Positions 22,480-35,504 are shown, counted from the stretch's first letter. The stretch: 64,000 bases of DNA from Chelydra serpentina (GCA_037349315.1 JBAIAC010000006.1:18573501-18637500), one strand, 5' to 3'. Program-made: numbers and translations. The notes: generated by a model not told the origin, from the letters alone.

Positions 22480-23990
22480 AAACATTTAATCATTTATTTT
22501 TCTTTTTAAATTCCTCCCCTTCCCCCCTCCCCCCGGCGCCTTTTCCTTTGGAATCCGTCGGAAATAACGCGACTCTGTTATGCCCCGGGCTTTGTTTCCA
22601 GGTAGGCAATATTTTTTTTTTCACAGTTGGCATTAATCCTTAAAACTAGCCAGATCCCGAAAATTCAGGACAGGGGACTGTGCAATGAACAGAAATGTGA
22701 AGAAGGGGTTTCACCGAGGAACTGGAGAAAACCATGTTTCCCCAAAGGGTGACACGCATTAACCAAGGGTGGGATTTTTTTCAATAGTATTTATTTGATT
22801 TATAAATCGTGGAGTAATTGATTTTAATCGGCTTTTAAAGTGGTTTCTTATTTTTTTCTTTTCTACTTTAATCCTGATTTTGGAAAAGACTAATTTTTTT
22901 AAAATATGACAATATAACTGCAGATAGAAATGTTATAATAGCAGCAAACGGGCTGAGTGTTTAGAAGAGAAGTAGAAATGTCCTCTTTAAAACCCCAGAC
23001 TATAAAAGAATAGGAAATAAAGTAGCAGAAACGCTTGAAAATAATATAGTTTTTACCAACTGAAAAGTAAAGCAATGCAGTGTTTTAAATACAGAGCGAG
23101 AGACTGCTGCATTGCAACACTGTGATTCATTTATTTTTCTTTTTACTAATGTTGCAGATTGTATAGTTTTTTAGAAACCACGTTAAACAACAGGAGAAGG
23201 GGATCATTAAAGAAGCATCTTGCCGCTTTCATTTAGCGTTAGACTTGAGACTGGCCCAAATGCAAAGTAGAGGTTGTGATTATTTAAAGTGGAGATAGTT
23301 TATCTTCGTTTATAATTCTTTCTTGAAAGACAAAAATAAAGCAAAACAAAACTTAAGTCTGCATGAGTGTGAATGTTTTCCCTTGTACCGAGGGTTTCCT
23401 TGGTAAAATTCAGATGTTTCCTTGGATCCTGATTAAAATAACAAACTGCGATATTTACTAGGATGTTATTTCAAGTTTTCTTCAGCGGCTTTCTGGTTAT
23501 GTCTGTTGCGATTTCTCAACAAATACAAAAACAAGAGCTGCAAAGATTCATTTAAGGAATGTAGGTGTTTAGCCAAACCAAACACTTTTCTGCCCCCAAA
23601 CAATCATTTATCAAGAGCATTTGTCACTAAAGTATTTAGGATTTAGAAAAAAAATTACAGGTGCTTTGTCACTATATTAAAAGCAAATTTTTATGTCTGG
23701 CAGCTAGATTTGTTCTGTACTTACAAGTAGCATGATGCAAGAGAAACAGTTCCAGTGACAACCTCCTGAGGAAATTATAGTCCGTGCTAAATAAAGTACA
23801 AAATCGCCTTAAAACGGGACTGTGTATACACTACTCTGATACTGCATCGCTCGCTGGGTAATTCAACAGCCACTGAGAATAATAGTCCAAAGGGGGGGGA
23901 AAGAGACTTCGTTAACTGTTTTTCGTCTGCGAGACACTTATCATAACGGGACTGCGGCGGTTTCAAAAGCGAAAGGTCACTTTAAAAAGC
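22480..23990. other. Repeat-free AT-rich flank upstream of GDF7
   Basis: There are no recognisable transposon ends in 1.5 kb, which is unusual beside the repeat-dense DNA further right. It is rich in TAAT-type motifs, for example GGAGTAATTGATTTTAATCG near 22810-22830. Its position just upstream of a developmental ligand gene makes it a plausible regulatory region, but no element can be proven from sequence alone. Confidence 0.3.
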
Positions 23991-23999
23991 ATCTGTCAA

Positions 24000-25110
24000 C
24001 ATCCTTCATTGGCTGGCATAATCTCTCTGGGGTTTGGGTCGAAAGCTTTGTGTCTCCCCCTCCCCCTTGGCTTGTTATACTTTATCTTACTGTAATTTAC
24101 AAAGTCGGGATAAACGGTGGATTTGGAAGTCAGGGGAAAGTGTCCCGTCCCCCCCCCGTCCCCCCCGGCGAGGTCTCCGGCGCTGCGGGGTTCTGTGGGG
24201 ATGTGCCCGCGTGTTGCAATGCCAGGGTGTTCTTTGTCCAGACCGACAGAACAGAAATGCCTTAGAGCAGTGCATAGTTTTGGTTCAGTGTTTCTGGATC
24301 TGCCAAGCGGGTTGCAACGGCTCTTCCATAACGTCAAGAGGATTGTGTGTCGGTGGGGGGAGAAGGTTTTTTTTTGGGGGGGGGGGAGAGGGGGACTGCT
24401 AAAATATTGCGACGTATTAAAATCCTCCAGGCGCAGCTCAGGAAGGCGGCGACCTTTGCGGGCATTCACTGCCTTAGAACAATGTGCATTTAATACACGC
24501 ACGTGGTTAAGTCCCTGAGTAACTTCGGCGTGTACTGTCTCCCCAGCAGCAGGTTAGAGGCTGGGCCGAGCGATCGGTGCTTTGGGTGGCCCGGCCGGGG
24601 TGCCAGGGGAAGCTCGTTTAAATCCAAGCCCCGCCTCTGAGCGCAATCCCCGGGTGTCTGCCGGCCGGCGCCCAGCCTCACACATGCTTTCCACCTCCCG
24701 AGGTGTTTCATTATCCCAGCGCTTCTGGCTTTCGGGGAGATCGGAGATCCCACCTTCCCGTGCGCTCGCTCCCTCGCATTAGCGCGCCTGCCTTGGCCGG
24801 GCAGCGCGGGGCGGAGCTCGGCGCTTCCCGGCGTGCGGATCACACGCCCAACCCACGGCGAGAGAGCCTGGACGCCGAGGTCAGAAGGCCACGCAGACAA
24901 ATCGCGCTGTATCGGAGTCCGGGGACGGTGGTGGTGAGGTGAGACCCCCCAGGCCTGGTTTGTAATACGAGGAAAGCGGCGATCGCTGCTCCAGTCATTT
25001 CGTCTAAAGGATTCTCTCCTGGGTCGAGAGACAATCCCTCTCCTCCAGGAAGCAGGGGCCTCCTCTCTCCTTTTGCTCCCTGTGCTGCAGAGGGCGCCTA
25101 GCTAGTTCCA
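24000..25110. other. CpG-rich block about 2-3 kb upstream of GDF7
   Basis: A second GC- and CpG-rich block, separated from the exon 1 island by AT-rich DNA. It has a long T/G run at about 24367-24386 and another G-rich run soon after. Open frames on both strands are uninterrupted only because of composition; I recognise no protein domain. It may be a distal promoter, an upstream exon or a Polycomb-type island of GDF7. Confidence 0.4.
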
Positions 25111-27960
25111 AGGGACCTACTTCCAGGGGGGGACGAAGCTGCTCCTTGTCCTTTCAGCCCCAAGGTGAGGGAGCGGGATTTACCACGTGTGGGAATTTAG
25201 CGCTTTTGCTCCATTCATGCTAGTAACACCCCACCCGCCCCCATTCAACAGTTCCCATTGCCTGGTGTAGCAAAGTTCTAAGGATCCACGTCAGAGGCTG
25301 ACTAATTGCTGGAAGGATTCACTTAGAACTGCATGAGAACCCACCGTACAAAACCCTCACTCAACCAAACCCAGTTAACTGATGAGTTTTTAAAACAGCG
25401 GGGAGGGGATGTTTCTAATCCGTTTGAAGTCTCAGGGTTAAAACAGAAACAATATTAACCCTCGCTCACTGCCATTGAGAAACGGGCTCTGGCAAGGTTT
25501 ATTGAGAGATTTGACTGTTTATTTGCCTGAGTTCATCATCTGCCTTGTTGTGTTGCTGCCACATTACTGTAACCAAAGAGCCACAGACTTTAACCAGGCT
25601 GTGTGGCTCATGGCTTGTTTATCATCATCATCATTGTAAATAAAAACAACGGAAGCCAGATTTGCTCGGGGCGGAGGAGTGATTTAAGCAACAGACAGAT
25701 AGGGTCAGTTCCCCAGATGGTGTAAATCTACATGGCTGCACAAGGGACCTATGCTGATATGCACCGGCTGGAGATCTGACCCGAGCAGATGAATTCTCCA
25801 CTCACAACTGCAGTGCAAATCTGGAATGACTCCACTGAGTTCGATGGAACTGTACTGCTATAAAGCCAGTGAAAATAAGAATTAAACACACACCCCCTCC
25901 CAACCACAGAGTTCATACACACACACACAGACAAATCCTGACTGCCCAAAGCTAAGGGATGCACATTGTAAATCCAACATTCTGTCCTCTCTATCAATTT
26001 GCATCTATCAGAGGAGCAAAAGTGCGGAGTTTCCCATCTGTTCTGCATTGCAGTGTTGGCTAAATCCTTTTGGGCTTTCTTGAATTTCCATCAGCCCAGC
26101 CCAGTCCAGCTGCAGGACCTTCCAGAGCTGCAGTGGCCCAGAGGTTTCTGAAGTGCAGCCTCTCACCCTCTAGCTCTTTCCTGCTCCTTGGACAGATCTG
26201 CTTTCCTTCCTTTGCTAGGAGTGCAAACTTTTTGCACATAACTTTGTGCTGGCAGGTGGCCACCCTCACCAACCCCCTTCCAAAGCCCAAATTAACACAC
26301 GGCAGCAGCAGAAATTGGAGAGGAAAGGCCACAGTTTTATTTTACAACTCAATTAGTGAGTTTATACAGAGAAAACACCCTTGCAACCAGGAGAGATTTT
26401 ATATCCATTGGACCTTGCCAGCAAACAGATCTGTTCCAATAGAGAATAACATCTCTTTTCACTTGAGGGCACTCTCAGTTGCCAATCATACAAAGATCTA
26501 TCCCTCCCCTTAGCCTGTCACAAATCGAAGTTAAAGATAATGGGTCAAATCCTACCCTGATGCAAACTAGATGAAGGCAGAATGATTGCATCATTGTTTA
26601 GCTTCAATAAATGGCCACAATCTGGAGCACATAAACCAAGATGTTCTGAGGCATTGCCTCATGCCTAACCGGGTAACCCCTCCTCTCTTCATCAAGCTAC
26701 CAAGTGATTTAGCCGGAGTGAGGGTAAGGAATTCTTGTTGATCCTAGATTTATGTTTATAAACATTATATCAATTGATTCTCTTTCCTCTAACTCCCTCA
26801 CTGTCCTTGTTTCCCAGAGATTTCGCCAATCTGCAGCCTCTCCCACCCAAACCCACGGCCATTCCTCAGAGGAAACATCTCCTGTTCTGACCTCACTCTC
26901 ACCTGTGCTGGCAACTCTCCGACTGATTGAACATTCTCTCAACCACTCCATCACAATCTCACTGCGCTCTCTAGCACCTCCACCCCACTTGATTGATTTG
27001 AGCCCTCCTTTGCTGACTCAGCTCCCACAATGCTGTGTCTTGATTCCCCCAAATGCTACTCTGGTCCCCACCTTTAATCAATTTGCCCCTCTCAACAACA
27101 CACACTGTAGTGAAGCAGATGTTTGAGGCTGGAGCAGATGGCTGCTCCGTTACTTAGGGCCTTAGGACTGGAGCCCAGAAGAGGGAAAAGGCATTGTCTC
27201 CCCTATACCGCAGTATTTCCTGGATGGGGACAACCCTGAGGCACAGGGTGGAGGATTATTTGCAGATCCCAGTGAGAGGGCTGCACTGATGGAAGAGCTG
27301 TCTATAGAGGCTGTGTCCCGAGGGGAGAAAGCTTGGCTTTTGGTTAACCCCAGAAAAGGAGGTCTTTTGATTTGACAACAAGGCCAAATAATAAAATCAC
27401 CCTACCAGCCCAAGGAAGACTATCTCCCAAGGAGAGAAACTGAGGCACCAAGGAGAAGCTGCACATCTGACATCGGAGTGGTAAGCCACATCCTCACAGC
27501 CCTATATCTCCACACATGTTGAGATTTCCTGCCATTAGCCGCTATTAATGCAGTAAACATAAGCAGCATTGACATTACCCTTCAAACCTCATAAGCCAAA
27601 ATGATTACCACCAGCTAAGCATCTACTTCCGTACTACTGCATGGACAGCCCTGCTGGCAATGGAGCAGCGTCAGCGTTTTGTGTCAAAAATCTGCCAGTG
27701 CCTCTTTTTATCACTTGTTTCAACTACAAGCTGAGCTGAGCTGCTCTCTTAGAAAAAAAATCGACCTTCCCGTTAGCTACTGATTACTAGATAAAAATAG
27801 GCTGAGGGCTGAACACCTTACTAGATTGCACAAGGCACCGTGTTCCCTCTGTGAGCATGTTAAACTGATGAATAGCACCAATAAAACATCACAAGTAAAC
27901 TTCTTGGTGAAGGCTGCCAATTTACAGAACAATCCTTCGTTCACAGAGCAATCAGAATAA
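25110..27960. other. Intergenic DNA, no gene recognised
   Basis: It contains a degenerate short palindrome at 25702-25782 (GGGTCAG to CTGACCC), a (CA)n run at about 25917-25928, and otherwise sequence I cannot assign. Open frames near 26070-26513 and 26752-27126 show no domain or splice support. Confidence 0.5.
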
Positions 27961-27965
27961 AGTCA

Positions 27966-28190
27966 TGTCTTCATGGGGAAAAAATGTTTTTACATCAAGA
28001 TGGTGAACTCAAGGTAGCTGTCTCCATATACATTCCTAATGGAGACAAGACAGTGTCATTTTTACCTCGATGCAGCTAGTCAAGGTAAACGCCAGGTAGG
28101 GGTACAGCGTAAATTACACTGCCGTGTCTCCATTAGGATTTTACAGAGATAGCTGCCTTGAGTTCTCCATCTTGATGTAAAGACTCACCT
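27966..28190. mobile_element. Palindromic MITE
   Basis: Left TTTTTACATCAAGATGGTGA, ACTCAAGGTAGCTGTCTCCA and right AGATAGCTGCCTTGAGTTCT, CCATCTTGATGTAAAGACTC form inverted arms. Inner TAATGGAGACAAGACAGTGT pairs with CACTGCCGTGTCTCCATTAG. It lies 24 bases upstream of the solo LTR at 28214. Confidence 0.65.
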
Positions 28191-28213
28191 ATTTTTTGCA
28201 TTAAAGACATAGC

Positions 28214-29339
28214 TGTGACCCTAAGCTCCACTGTGTTCACACCTCATATGCTACTGCAATGAGGTTAGTACAAAATATGCCTTGTCCCAAGGTATCATTT
28301 GAAAACTAATAGGCCACTGGTCCTTAATATCATTGTAAAATGCACGCGTTAACCTTATCAGTGATGTTATGAACTCCCTTTTTATAATGAGAACCCATAT
28401 AAGGAGACAGCCTAGCCTATAGAGGTGATAAATTGCTCTCTCCTAGATAAAGGAATGTGGGTTTACCTCAATTTACAAAATAGCCATAAACAAAGCTATC
28501 AAGCAAACAAGCAGGGGTTGTCTTGAACCTGAACTCAAGAGACAGAAAATTTACCTGGCTTCTGCACCCCAGAGAGACAAAGGAGACTGAATCCCAAGGA
28601 GGCCTTCCTAACTTTGAGAACAAAGACAATTCTTTGGGACTATAAGGGACAGAGAGAGTCTCCATCTTTATCTGTCACCTAAGAAGATGAGAAACCAGCA
28701 CCTTGTCCATCTGTGGAAGGTCCTAACTGAGCCAGCCAGCCATGCTGGACAAAGAATAATTGGCGAGAGAAACCATCTTAAACAAAGACTGTATCTTGCT
28801 AGATTACATTTTAGATGTGTGTTTTTACTTTCATTTGCTTGTAACCATCCCTTCCTTTATTTCTTGTACTTGCCACCATTTAACTCAGGTCCTTTTGCCA
28901 ATAAACTTGTTTCACTTTGAATCTAAACCAGTGCTGTGTTTGAGTGGAAGTAATTGTTAACTCCAGTTAATGTGGCAAGCTGCTGGGCATGGTCTGTTCA
29001 AAGGAGCAAACGAACCTTATTATTTATCTGAGTGGTCCAGGAGAGGGCTGGACACTTCAAGGAACACAGCTTTGGGGAAATTCAGGCCTGGGCGTGTGTT
29101 GGACTCACTTGGTTAGTAGTAAGCAAGGCTCATGGAGACCAGAACGTGGCTGAGGTGTGACAAGCAGGCTGCTGGAGGCAGAATTGCTGGACCAGGGTTG
29201 CTTATCACACAGACGCTCAGTGTGTGCTTGTACACTGATAGTGAGATACAGCAGCAAAGCCTCTCAAGACACTTCAGGGTTACAGGACTAGCACTGACAC
29301 AACCTCTCACTGGGCTGGATTGCACCCCAAAATGTGACA
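28214..29339 (+). mobile_element. Solo LTR of an endogenous retrovirus (1,126 bp)
   Basis: It begins TGTGACCC and ends AATGTGACA, with exact 5-bp target duplications ATAGC at 28209-28213 and 29340-29344. A polyadenylation signal AATAAA lies at 28900-28905, and TATA-like motifs near 28380-28400. No internal retroviral genes flank it, so it is a recombined solo LTR. The 5-bp duplication excludes the 4-bp and 6-bp patterns but does not settle the class. Confidence 0.85.
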
Positions 29340-29344
29340 ATAGC

Positions 29345-30740
29345 CAGCAGACAAATTTTCAAAGGATGACTACACCCCCTTCTAGAACATCTAAACTTTA
29401 CCCTACGTCTTGCTCTGTTCTCCACTCATCATAGCTGGTTCTTGCAACTTTCAACACTTTTCTGACTATAAGGGGTTTGGTTGGGTTCTACCCCATTTAA
29501 CTTGGCAAAGAACGGCACTTCTACTAGCTGTGAAAAATAGCCACTAAAAAGGTGTGAGTAGCACCCCTAAGCTACTGTAGCTATAGAACAAAAGACCCAT
29601 GGATGTGGTTTGTTGGGCTATTACAAATCTTGTGAAACCTGTAAATCAAAAGAAATTGTAGAAGGTCCTTGGAATAAACTTTCTTTGTCTTAAGGACATC
29701 CTGGATCTGTATCAGGACAATTATTCAGAGGCTGTTCTTCAACATCTGGCACCAGCAATCTGAAACAAGGTCAGTGGAAATAATGAGAGTTCATAATTTG
29801 ACTGAGTGCCCATCTCATTTTAAAAGAAACATGTTCAGCTGGTGGTTCTTTCACTAAACTTCCACCAGGCTGTCTGAACAGAAGATGCCCTGTCAGCATT
29901 TCAGCTGTTTCTGTCCAAAATCACTACTTCCAAAACTATCGGAAATGACTCAAGGGACATGATATTATGAGGTTTGTCTAGACTACAATTTCTGGTCAGA
30001 TCGTAAGTAACACGATTGCAAATGTTCATATAGACCCCTGCAAATCTTTATTCACAAACATTTTTTCCTTGCCATGGCTCATTGTCCTTGCCTAGGACTC
30101 AGCCATGACAAGGTACAGATGTTGGGGAGTGTCTACAATAGAATCATGTTAGTTAACTAGAAATCAGATAACTCAAGTTACCATCCCAAAAAATCCTCCT
30201 TTCCTTAACAATTTTTGTTATACTTCAGCTCACTGTGAACCTTGGAAATGAGCACCAAAACATTAGCACATGGATCTGAGGGAGGGAACAATCATTCTGT
30301 GTTGGCCAGAAGAAGCCGCTACTGTACTCTGCTGCAGCCCTCTAAACTGACTGGCAGCATCTGCCTTTCACGGTCTTGGCAAAATGATTTGTTCTAACAT
30401 ACTATGAAGCTCAGAGGCATCCTCAGAAAACTCACTGACTAAGTTTAGCTCATGTATTGATGACTGCATTCGTTTCAAATATACCTTATTGGCCTTAAGT
30501 CCTTTTAAAGGCAACTTAACTTTTTGAAGATTATTCACAAGAAACAGAGATAGAACTCACCATTTCGAATGTAATTAAGTGGTCTATAATGAAGTTCAAG
30601 TAGCTCTGAGGAATATATGAACCACCACCTGTGAAGCAGACCTATACATCTCCCAGTTCAGGAAACCCAGCAAAGAATAACTGTGCCCACTGCTAATGGA
30701 AATTATCAACCCCTCTTCCAGGGAGACGAAAATAAGAAAG
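29345..30740. other. No gene recognised
   Basis: AT-rich intergenic DNA between the solo LTR and a Penelope fragment. I see no domain, RNA gene or clear repeat. Confidence 0.4.
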
Positions 30741-31249
30741 AAAAACTTGTAGCACCTTAGAGACTAACACATTTATTTCAGCATAAGCTTTCGTGGGTTA
30801 GTACCCACTTCATCGGATGCATGGAATGAAACATACAGTAGACAGATATTTATACAGTCAGAGAAACATGATAAGGTGGAGGTGCATAGACCAACCTTAA
30901 GAGGCTAATTAGTTGAGAGGAACCATAACAGCAGGGGAAGAAAAACCTTTGAAGTGATAAACAAGATGGTCACACAGGTGTGAATGAGGATCGTTAACTT
31001 AAGGGAAATAGATTCAATTAACGTAATGGCCGAGCCATTCCAAGTCCTTATTTAATCCTGAGGTAATGCAACCTAGTTTGCATATCAATTCGAGTTCAAC
31101 AGTTTCTCTTTGAAGTCTGCTTTTGGAGTTAATCTGTCGCAACACTGCTACCCTCAAGTCTGTCACTGAGTGATTAGGGAGGTTGAAGTGTTCTCCTACT
31201 GGTTTTTGAATGTTATGATTCCTGATGTCAGATTTATGTCCGGTTACCC
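30741..31249 (-). mobile_element. Penelope-like element, 3' fragment
   Basis: This is an inverted relative of the copy at 1960-2563. It has the CATAAGCTTTCGTGGG block, the AATGTTATGATTCCTGATGT region (encoding the end of the nuclease domain), and it breaks off inside the GIY-YIG motif at about 31249. It is a truncated, non-functional copy. Confidence 0.75.
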
Positions 31250-31499
31250 TGCTAACTCCATTGACAGCACAATAGTCTGCTCCAACCTCTAAAAGTTAAC
31301 ATAACACAGAAAACTTATTCAGCTATCCTCCCATCATCAACCTCCCGTTGCTAGACATAATCATTGGAAATGCAATTCAACCAAGCTCCAGCATGTGACA
31401 CCTGCTGACGTCCTGGGTCCCTCACCAGCATCCTTTAGTCCAGGACAGAATTAACTCCTCATGGCAATTGACAGAGGACATAGCTCAATGCTCATACTA

Positions 31500-31640
31500 G
31501 TTGGCCCCTTTGACACAATCAGCCACAAGCTATTGCTGACCCATTTACGTTACTTAGCTGTAGCAGACAGCACAGCAGTGCTATGGCTCCAGTGATTCCT
31601 TCTCTGGTCTTTCAAAATCTGAGTTCCCACCCTCCAGCCA
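31500..31640 (+). mobile_element. L2-like LINE reverse transcriptase relic
   Basis: One frame reads FDTISHKLLLTHLRYLAVAD followed by STAVLWLQ, matching the reverse transcriptase block of L2/CR1-group LINEs that usually starts FDT..H..LL. Stops and frame changes surround it. Short ancient relic. Confidence 0.5.
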
Positions 31641-33235
31641 CCATCTCATCTCCTTCGGATACCCTACCTCTCTGTCACAGGGGGGCTGGCCCCTCTATGA
31701 GGAGTTAAGGCCCCATCTTCTTTTTCTGTGTTTTATGATGAAGCAGATTCACTTGCTGAGTCTAAGATGCAAGCACTGGACACTGTAGATAATTCAAGTC
31801 TTTTACCTTTCCCAATATTCTTAAAGAATTGCACAATAACTTTTTTATCGGGCCCCATTTGCCTGGTGCTCTTACTAGGTATTGCAACGAAAATGTTTAA
31901 ACTTTAAGTTTTTCATATATACCTCTTTCGATGGTATACATTGGCACCTCCCAGAAGATAATCTGCTGTTTCTTGGACTCGCCACATCCCATGTAATCCA
32001 TCTTTACGTTTGTTTATTAGAAACAAATTACTATTTAAACCACACTGGCCAGCTAAAATTTTCAGTAGAGCCACTTCATTCTTTCTGTCTGGGCCTTGGA
32101 GTATAGTAGCATTTTCGACTCAGGCATATGTCACAGAATCTTTCTCCTGTCGTTTCTTTTGCCCATATTTCCTGCCATTCCTCTCTTAACTCATTTTTAA
32201 TTAGATTTTAAAACTCCACTTTACTTAAAGGGATCTCTACAACAACTTTCTCATGTTTGACAGCATTTTTGCCATTTTGTCTGCCAGCTCATTGCCTGCT
32301 ACCCCTGCATATGCTGGGATCCATGCTGTTCCTTTGATTACACTGAATTGTGTCAATTCTGTTGGTAACAGCAATATTTCATTAAGCATATCATTGCTGC
32401 TGGCTGAAATGCAAGGCCCTGTCTGCCCGCAATGGGCTTTTTTAAGGAGAACGAGTCCATTTCAGCCCACCGGTAAGTAACGAACTGCCTAGGTGGCTGG
32501 TTGGCAACCAATTGCCTAACGAGCCCATGGACCTGCTCCAAGGCTGCCAGAGCGCACTTGGAGGAAAGTATGCCAAGGGAGAGGAGCTCCCAGGGAAAGG
32601 GGCTTAGGGAGGGACCTTGCAGCAGGAGCCCCAGCCAGAGAGGAGCTGTGTAGTGCTGTGGGAAGTGCTGTGGGAAGAGCTGCAGTCAGTAGGAAGGCCC
32701 TGCAGAAGGCCTGGCTCTAGGGAAGGAATCTGTGGGGCTCTGTTCAATACATAAAAGCCTTGGTGAACTTACTGATGACCCACTCGGGCAAATGAAGGGA
32801 GGGCACAGCTGCAGCACCACAAGGGGGCGCATAGGGATGGCACGTGCCTTTTACGCTCCTCCTCCACCCCGCCTTCCCGTGGTCTCCAGTCCATCCAATC
32901 TATGACTTCTCTGTAACTCTCAATTCCCTCCTCCCTGCCCTCTCCTTAGTCGCCTCTGCAAACCTAGTTGATGAATCCCTCCATTCCACTGTCAAGCCCC
33001 GTTCTCCCGCCTCAATGCAAAGTCTGTCCCACTAGCCCCCACCCCTGGCTCACTCCTAACATCCAGTTTCTATGCGCTTGCACTGCGTATCCCTCCGAGG
33101 AAAGTCCTGTGACTTCCTCCACTAAAAACGTATCCACTCCTCCTTTGGCCCTGCTGTGTTCCTTGCCAAAGAGCAGGGCTTTTCTGCTCTAATTCACTCC
33201 CATGCTCACAACCCTGATCAGCAATTTTCAGCCTG
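31641..33235. other. No gene recognised; possible old LTR or LINE debris
   Basis: The part at about 32560-32800 (GAGGAGCTCCCAGGG, GTGCTGTGGGAAGTGCTGTG) has the flavour of LTR sequence, and 32850-33190 is C-rich, but neither could be assigned. Confidence 0.3.
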
Positions 33236-33243
33236 TAGACAAG

Positions 33244-33563
33244 CAGTTCTCAAACTGTGGGTTGGGGACCCCAAAGTGGTTGCGACCCCATTTTAATGGG
33301 GTCGCCAAGGCTGGCGTTAGATTTGTTGGGGCCCAGGACCAAAGCCCCAGCTCCACCACCCAGGGCCAATGCCTGGGGCGGAAGCCTTTGGGCTATGGCT
33401 TTGCCCACCCCCAGGGTGGTGAGGCTTGGGCTTTGACTCTGGGCCCCCTGCCCAGGGCGGTGGAGGTCGGGTTGACTCAGGCTTCGGTCCCCCCTCCTGG
33501 GGTCATGTAGCAATTTTTGTTGTCAGAAAGGGGTCACAGTGCAATGAAGTTTGTGAACCCCTG
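33244..33563. mobile_element. Non-autonomous hAT-like element
   Basis: Terminal segments CAGTTCTCAAACTGTGGGTT and AGTTTGTGAACCCCTG are inverted relatives. GTAGAC occurs just outside both ends (33235-33240 and 33566-33571), suggesting an eroded 8-bp duplication. The interior is GC-rich and non-coding. Confidence 0.65.
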
Positions 33564-34984
33564 AAGTAGACAGAGAATGTCATCACTTTGCTAGGCAAGT
33601 TTTCCCCATCCCTGTCAACTTTCCCAAAGGCCATTACCAATAATACCCACATTTGAGAGTTTTAATGGCAGCCACACAAAAAAGAAAATCCTTTGATAAA
33701 GGGAGGATTTTACCCATTATCTGTATCATCATCCTGTTCATGAAATGTAGCCAGTCTCAAAGAAAGACCAAGTGCCCACGCAAGCTAGGGATGTGCCCTT
33801 AACTGTGAAATATTAGTGATATTGACTTGAATGAAGCTATGAAAAGTTCACAGAACAAAGAGAAAAGGACTGAGTGAAGTAGCAATCTGCCTTCTTTCTC
33901 ACTGGGGCATCTTATGGGATCCCCTACAGGTCAGTATTTTAATATGGAGGGTCACTCTTTGGGACTTCTCTTTTCCTGTGTTCTTTTCTGTCCTGACCTC
34001 TCATTTCCCTTTCCTAGTATCTTTATCCCTGGGCAAACTGCCCATATTATCTGTCTCATGCCCTGGGCCTCTGCCTGTTTCAAAGGGTGAGTTACAGGAG
34101 AGGATGAGGAAAGGGAAAAGATCCCTTCTCCACATAAGATGAGGAAGCATCCCCGCCTCCCTCCGCCCCCAAAGAAATAGCATCTGGAATATTATTAGAG
34201 GAATGTTTGCCATTGCTGTAGGTTTCCTTTACTGGAGCATAACCTTAGCTCATGCACAGGAAAATAGCACCACCTGCTGGTCAATGAACTTATAGTGGTT
34301 AAACTTTTAAGGACAGGGTATCTTCCTTCAGCTGTTTTCCAGATTCATGAATATGGAAAGTCCGAGCAGGATGCAAAGTGTACTCTTGTTTCACTGGCCT
34401 TATTTGTTTTGTGAAACTGCTTAGCCAGCTCAGTGGTATATGCGAGAGAGAGATCAGTGTTTGGGTCATAAAATGAATCACAGCAAAGATTTAATGTAGT
34501 GTGTGGGCACATTCTATCCATTCTTGTCAGACTGCCAATGGGAGTTTTGAGTGTGCAGGGAATGCGGGTCCAGACCCATTTTATATAGCCATTCTATATG
34601 GGCCCGATCCTGCATTACACTCTATGGCAATGTAAAGGGGTCTTAAAGTGGATATAAAAGTAATTTACACCCACTTCAAGGCTCCGTTGCACTGTCAGAA
34701 CTGTGTAAAGTCACCTTAGTGTAAATCAGAATCAGGCTCTTTAGCTCTCTTTCTGTCTCTAGCTGGAGACATAGTGTGTGTGAAACACTGATATATAAAA
34801 CAGGCCCAGTTCTGCATTCCTTGCACGTGCAGAGCTCCCATGCACGAGCCAATGGCTGATATATCTGGATAGACAGAGATATATTCATACATACAGACAT
34901 GCATTTGGGTATATGATGCCTTATTAACAAGAACCGATCTCTCTCCTTTTAGAAATATATCCATACACGTACATACACTTCTGG

Positions 34985-35080
34985 ATATGGGATGCCACTG
35001 GGAGCGGCTGCAAGCTGAGGGGGTTTCCTGGCCATCAGTATGTAGATGGCACAGTTCCCATCTCTCCTTCCTGTGTGACA
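34985..35080 (+). mobile_element. L2-like LINE reverse transcriptase relic (catalytic block)
   Basis: Frames give GMPLGAAAS and GHQYVDGT, corresponding to the MxPLG...HxYADD segment of L2-group reverse transcriptases; the aspartate pair is altered to DG. It shares GGGATGCCACTG and CCATCAGTATGTAGATGGCA-type sequence with 37275-37345. Confidence 0.45.
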
Positions 35081-35504
35081 CAAGTGGTGTATTTACTTTG
35101 CCCTCCCAGTATCTACCCACCTTACTCACAGGAACAGTCCCACTGGAGTCAATAGGATTGTTTGTGGGGTAAGGTCAGAAGCATTTGGCACATAGCAATT
35201 CCCACTTTGTAACTAAGGTAATGAGAAGGAAAAACGAATCTCTAAACTGAACATTGGTCTATGCTAAAAAAGCACTTGCGCTCTTTGAAAAAAAAAACCC
35301 GATTGTTAGCTCTTCAAGTTTGCAATGTGTTGTGAATGATTGCGGTTCTGCTAATGCAAAGATCTAACAAATGAGGCGGGAAATAAAATAATGCATTTAA
35401 AGATCCACACTCCATGCATGTTATCCAAGTGAAACACTGAGCATAACTGATCTGATCAGTCCATATATAAAACTCAGCGATTGACTGGAAATTAGTTGCT
35501 GTTT

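Noticed and set aside
24117..24518. 133-codon frame upstream of GDF7
   Set aside because: CpG-rich composition explains the lack of stops; no domain or splice pattern.
26752..27126. C-rich frame between repeats, considered as LINE linker coding
   Set aside because: No recognisable endonuclease or reverse transcriptase motif.
28214..29339. Possible protein-coding provirus next to the LTR
   Set aside because: Target duplications directly bound a single LTR, so no internal region remains.
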